From positions 1 through 6,438 of the forward strand of contig CAZLDQ010000274.1 in assembly GCA_964558295.1 (NCBI GenBank): a stretch of DNA of 6,438 bases. Direction: 5' to 3'. The stretch comes from JBDKTH01 sp964558295 (GTDB taxonomy: Bacteria > Planctomycetota > Planctomycetia > Pirellulales > Thermoguttaceae). Shown one piece after another: positions 5,924 to 6,438 of this stretch (its first letter is position 1; each line of letters opens with the position of its first letter). Below the pieces are notes generated by a model that saw nothing but the letters and a program-made list of their open reading frames with translations, was not told where the DNA came from and ran no database searches. The position numbers and the translations under genes were made by a program.

Positions 5924-6438
5924 CTACCGAGTTGCAGGCGCTGCCAAGCGGTACAGGGGCTTGGCCAACACCATTTGGACATCGCCGATGTAGGGCTCTT
6001 GGAACGCCCCTTCGCAGTAGCTCCAGTACAAATCCCACATCCGAATGAATGCGTCGTCAAACCCCAGCGCCCGGACGTCGTCCAGCCGGGCAAGGAACGC
6101 CTGACGCCACCGCCGGAGCGTCTCGGCGTAGTGGGGCGAGATGTCCTCCAGGTGCACCGCCCGCAGATCGGTGTGCTGAGTCGCCGCCCGGCACAAGGCG
6201 GTCACGGAGACCAGACAACTGCCTGGGAAGATGTAGCGTTTGATGAAGTCCACGGTGCGGACATGCTGAGCGTATTGCTGGTCCACAATCGTGATGGCCT
6301 GCAAACCCATGAGCCCCTGGGGCTTGAGAAACCGGCTACAGCACTGGAGAAACCGGCCGAGATACTGATATCCCACGGCCTCGATCATCTCGATGCTGAC
6401 CAGCTTGTCGTAGACGCCGTCCAGGTCGCGGTAGTCCT
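5924..6438 (-). CDS. cfa: Cyclopropane-fatty-acyl-phospholipid synthase family protein, C-terminal part
   Basis: The gene enters from the right edge of the window, with 170 C-terminal residues visible and a TAG stop at 5924-5926. It includes the end of the SAM-methyltransferase domain: KLVSIEMIEAVG (visible residues 11-22), YIFPGSCLVS (68-77), HLEDISPHYAETL (95-107), RMWDLYWSYCEGAF (132-145) and a Q....KP ending (154-160). This is the classical CFAS pattern, in which the enzyme transfers a methylene or methyl group from SAM to double bonds of phospholipid acyl chains. The PGSC variant replaces the PGG of Escherichia coli Cfa. It differs clearly from the coclaurine-like paralogue at 4308-5339, so the two are not recent duplicates. 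Cyclopropanation versus mid-chain methylation cannot be decided. In related loci DUF1365 and FAD-oxidoreductase genes lie upstream, outside this window. Confidence 0.9.
   Translation of the reverse strand, partial: DYRDLDGVYDKLVSIEMIEAVGYQYLGRFLQCCSRFLKPQGLMGLQAITIVDQQYAQHVRTVDFIKRYIFPGSCLVSVTALCRAATQHTDLRAVHLEDISPHYAETLRRWRQAFLARLDDVRALGFDDAFIRMWDLYWSYCEGAFQEPYIGDVQMVLAKPLYRLAAPATR

Noticed and set aside
4867..6048. A 393-codon plus-strand open frame crossing the methyltransferase, DUF2878 and CFAS genes.
   Set aside because: Serine/arginine/proline-rich shadow composition. It overlaps three well-supported genes and has no motif.
5887..6093. Extension of the DUF2878 gene to an upstream in-frame ATG at 6093.
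   Set aside because: The added 69 residues lie in the CFAS gene on another frame, look non-native, and a strong ribosome site supports the TTG at 5886.

Overview
The window is a high-GC bacterial chromosomal segment with tightly packed protein genes and no visible RNA genes, CRISPR array or insertion sequence. A broken gene at 1634-2028 carries an N-terminus I associate from memory with large secreted hydrolase-like proteins of Planctomycetota, Lentisphaerota and Verrucomicrobiota. That, the GC content and the environmental-type subclass B1 metallo-beta-lactamase end make a Planctomycetota-like or related host my best guess. The guess is weak.

Left part (1-1371, all + strand): the C-terminal end of a subclass B1-like metallo-beta-lactamase, a small unrecognised helical protein, and a HAD-family phosphatase of the phosphoglycolate phosphatase type with its own sigma-70-like promoter. 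Next comes about 780 bases (1372-2156) without an intact gene. It holds a minus-strand pseudogene whose signal peptide and N-terminus are joined out of frame to what looks like a C-terminus, plus a second possible coding remnant at 1422-1604.

Middle (2157-3267, minus strand): a SOUL-family haem-binding lipoprotein followed by a DUF2177 membrane protein, probably one operon. A 255-base divergent intergenic region (3268-3522) separates this pair from the rightward genes and contains a perfect 15-base inverted repeat.

Right part (3523-6438): a lipid-modification-type locus in two converging units. On the + strand a DUF1295 membrane protein (steroid 5-alpha-reductase/isoprenylcysteine methyltransferase-like fold) overlaps by 4 bases a SAM-dependent methyltransferase of the cyclopropane-fatty-acid-synthase (CFAS) superfamily that resembles coclaurine N-methyltransferases. 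On the minus strand a second, more classical CFAS (5' end outside the window) is followed by a DUF2878 membrane protein starting at a TTG codon. The convergent stop codons are 4 bases apart. CFAS, DUF1295, DUF2878, DUF2177 and SOUL genes are known to me as recurrent neighbours in bacterial loci with DUF1365 and FAD-dependent oxidoreductase genes. I infer a membrane-lipid modification module, possibly responsive to oxidative or photo-oxidative stress. The product lipid is unknown.
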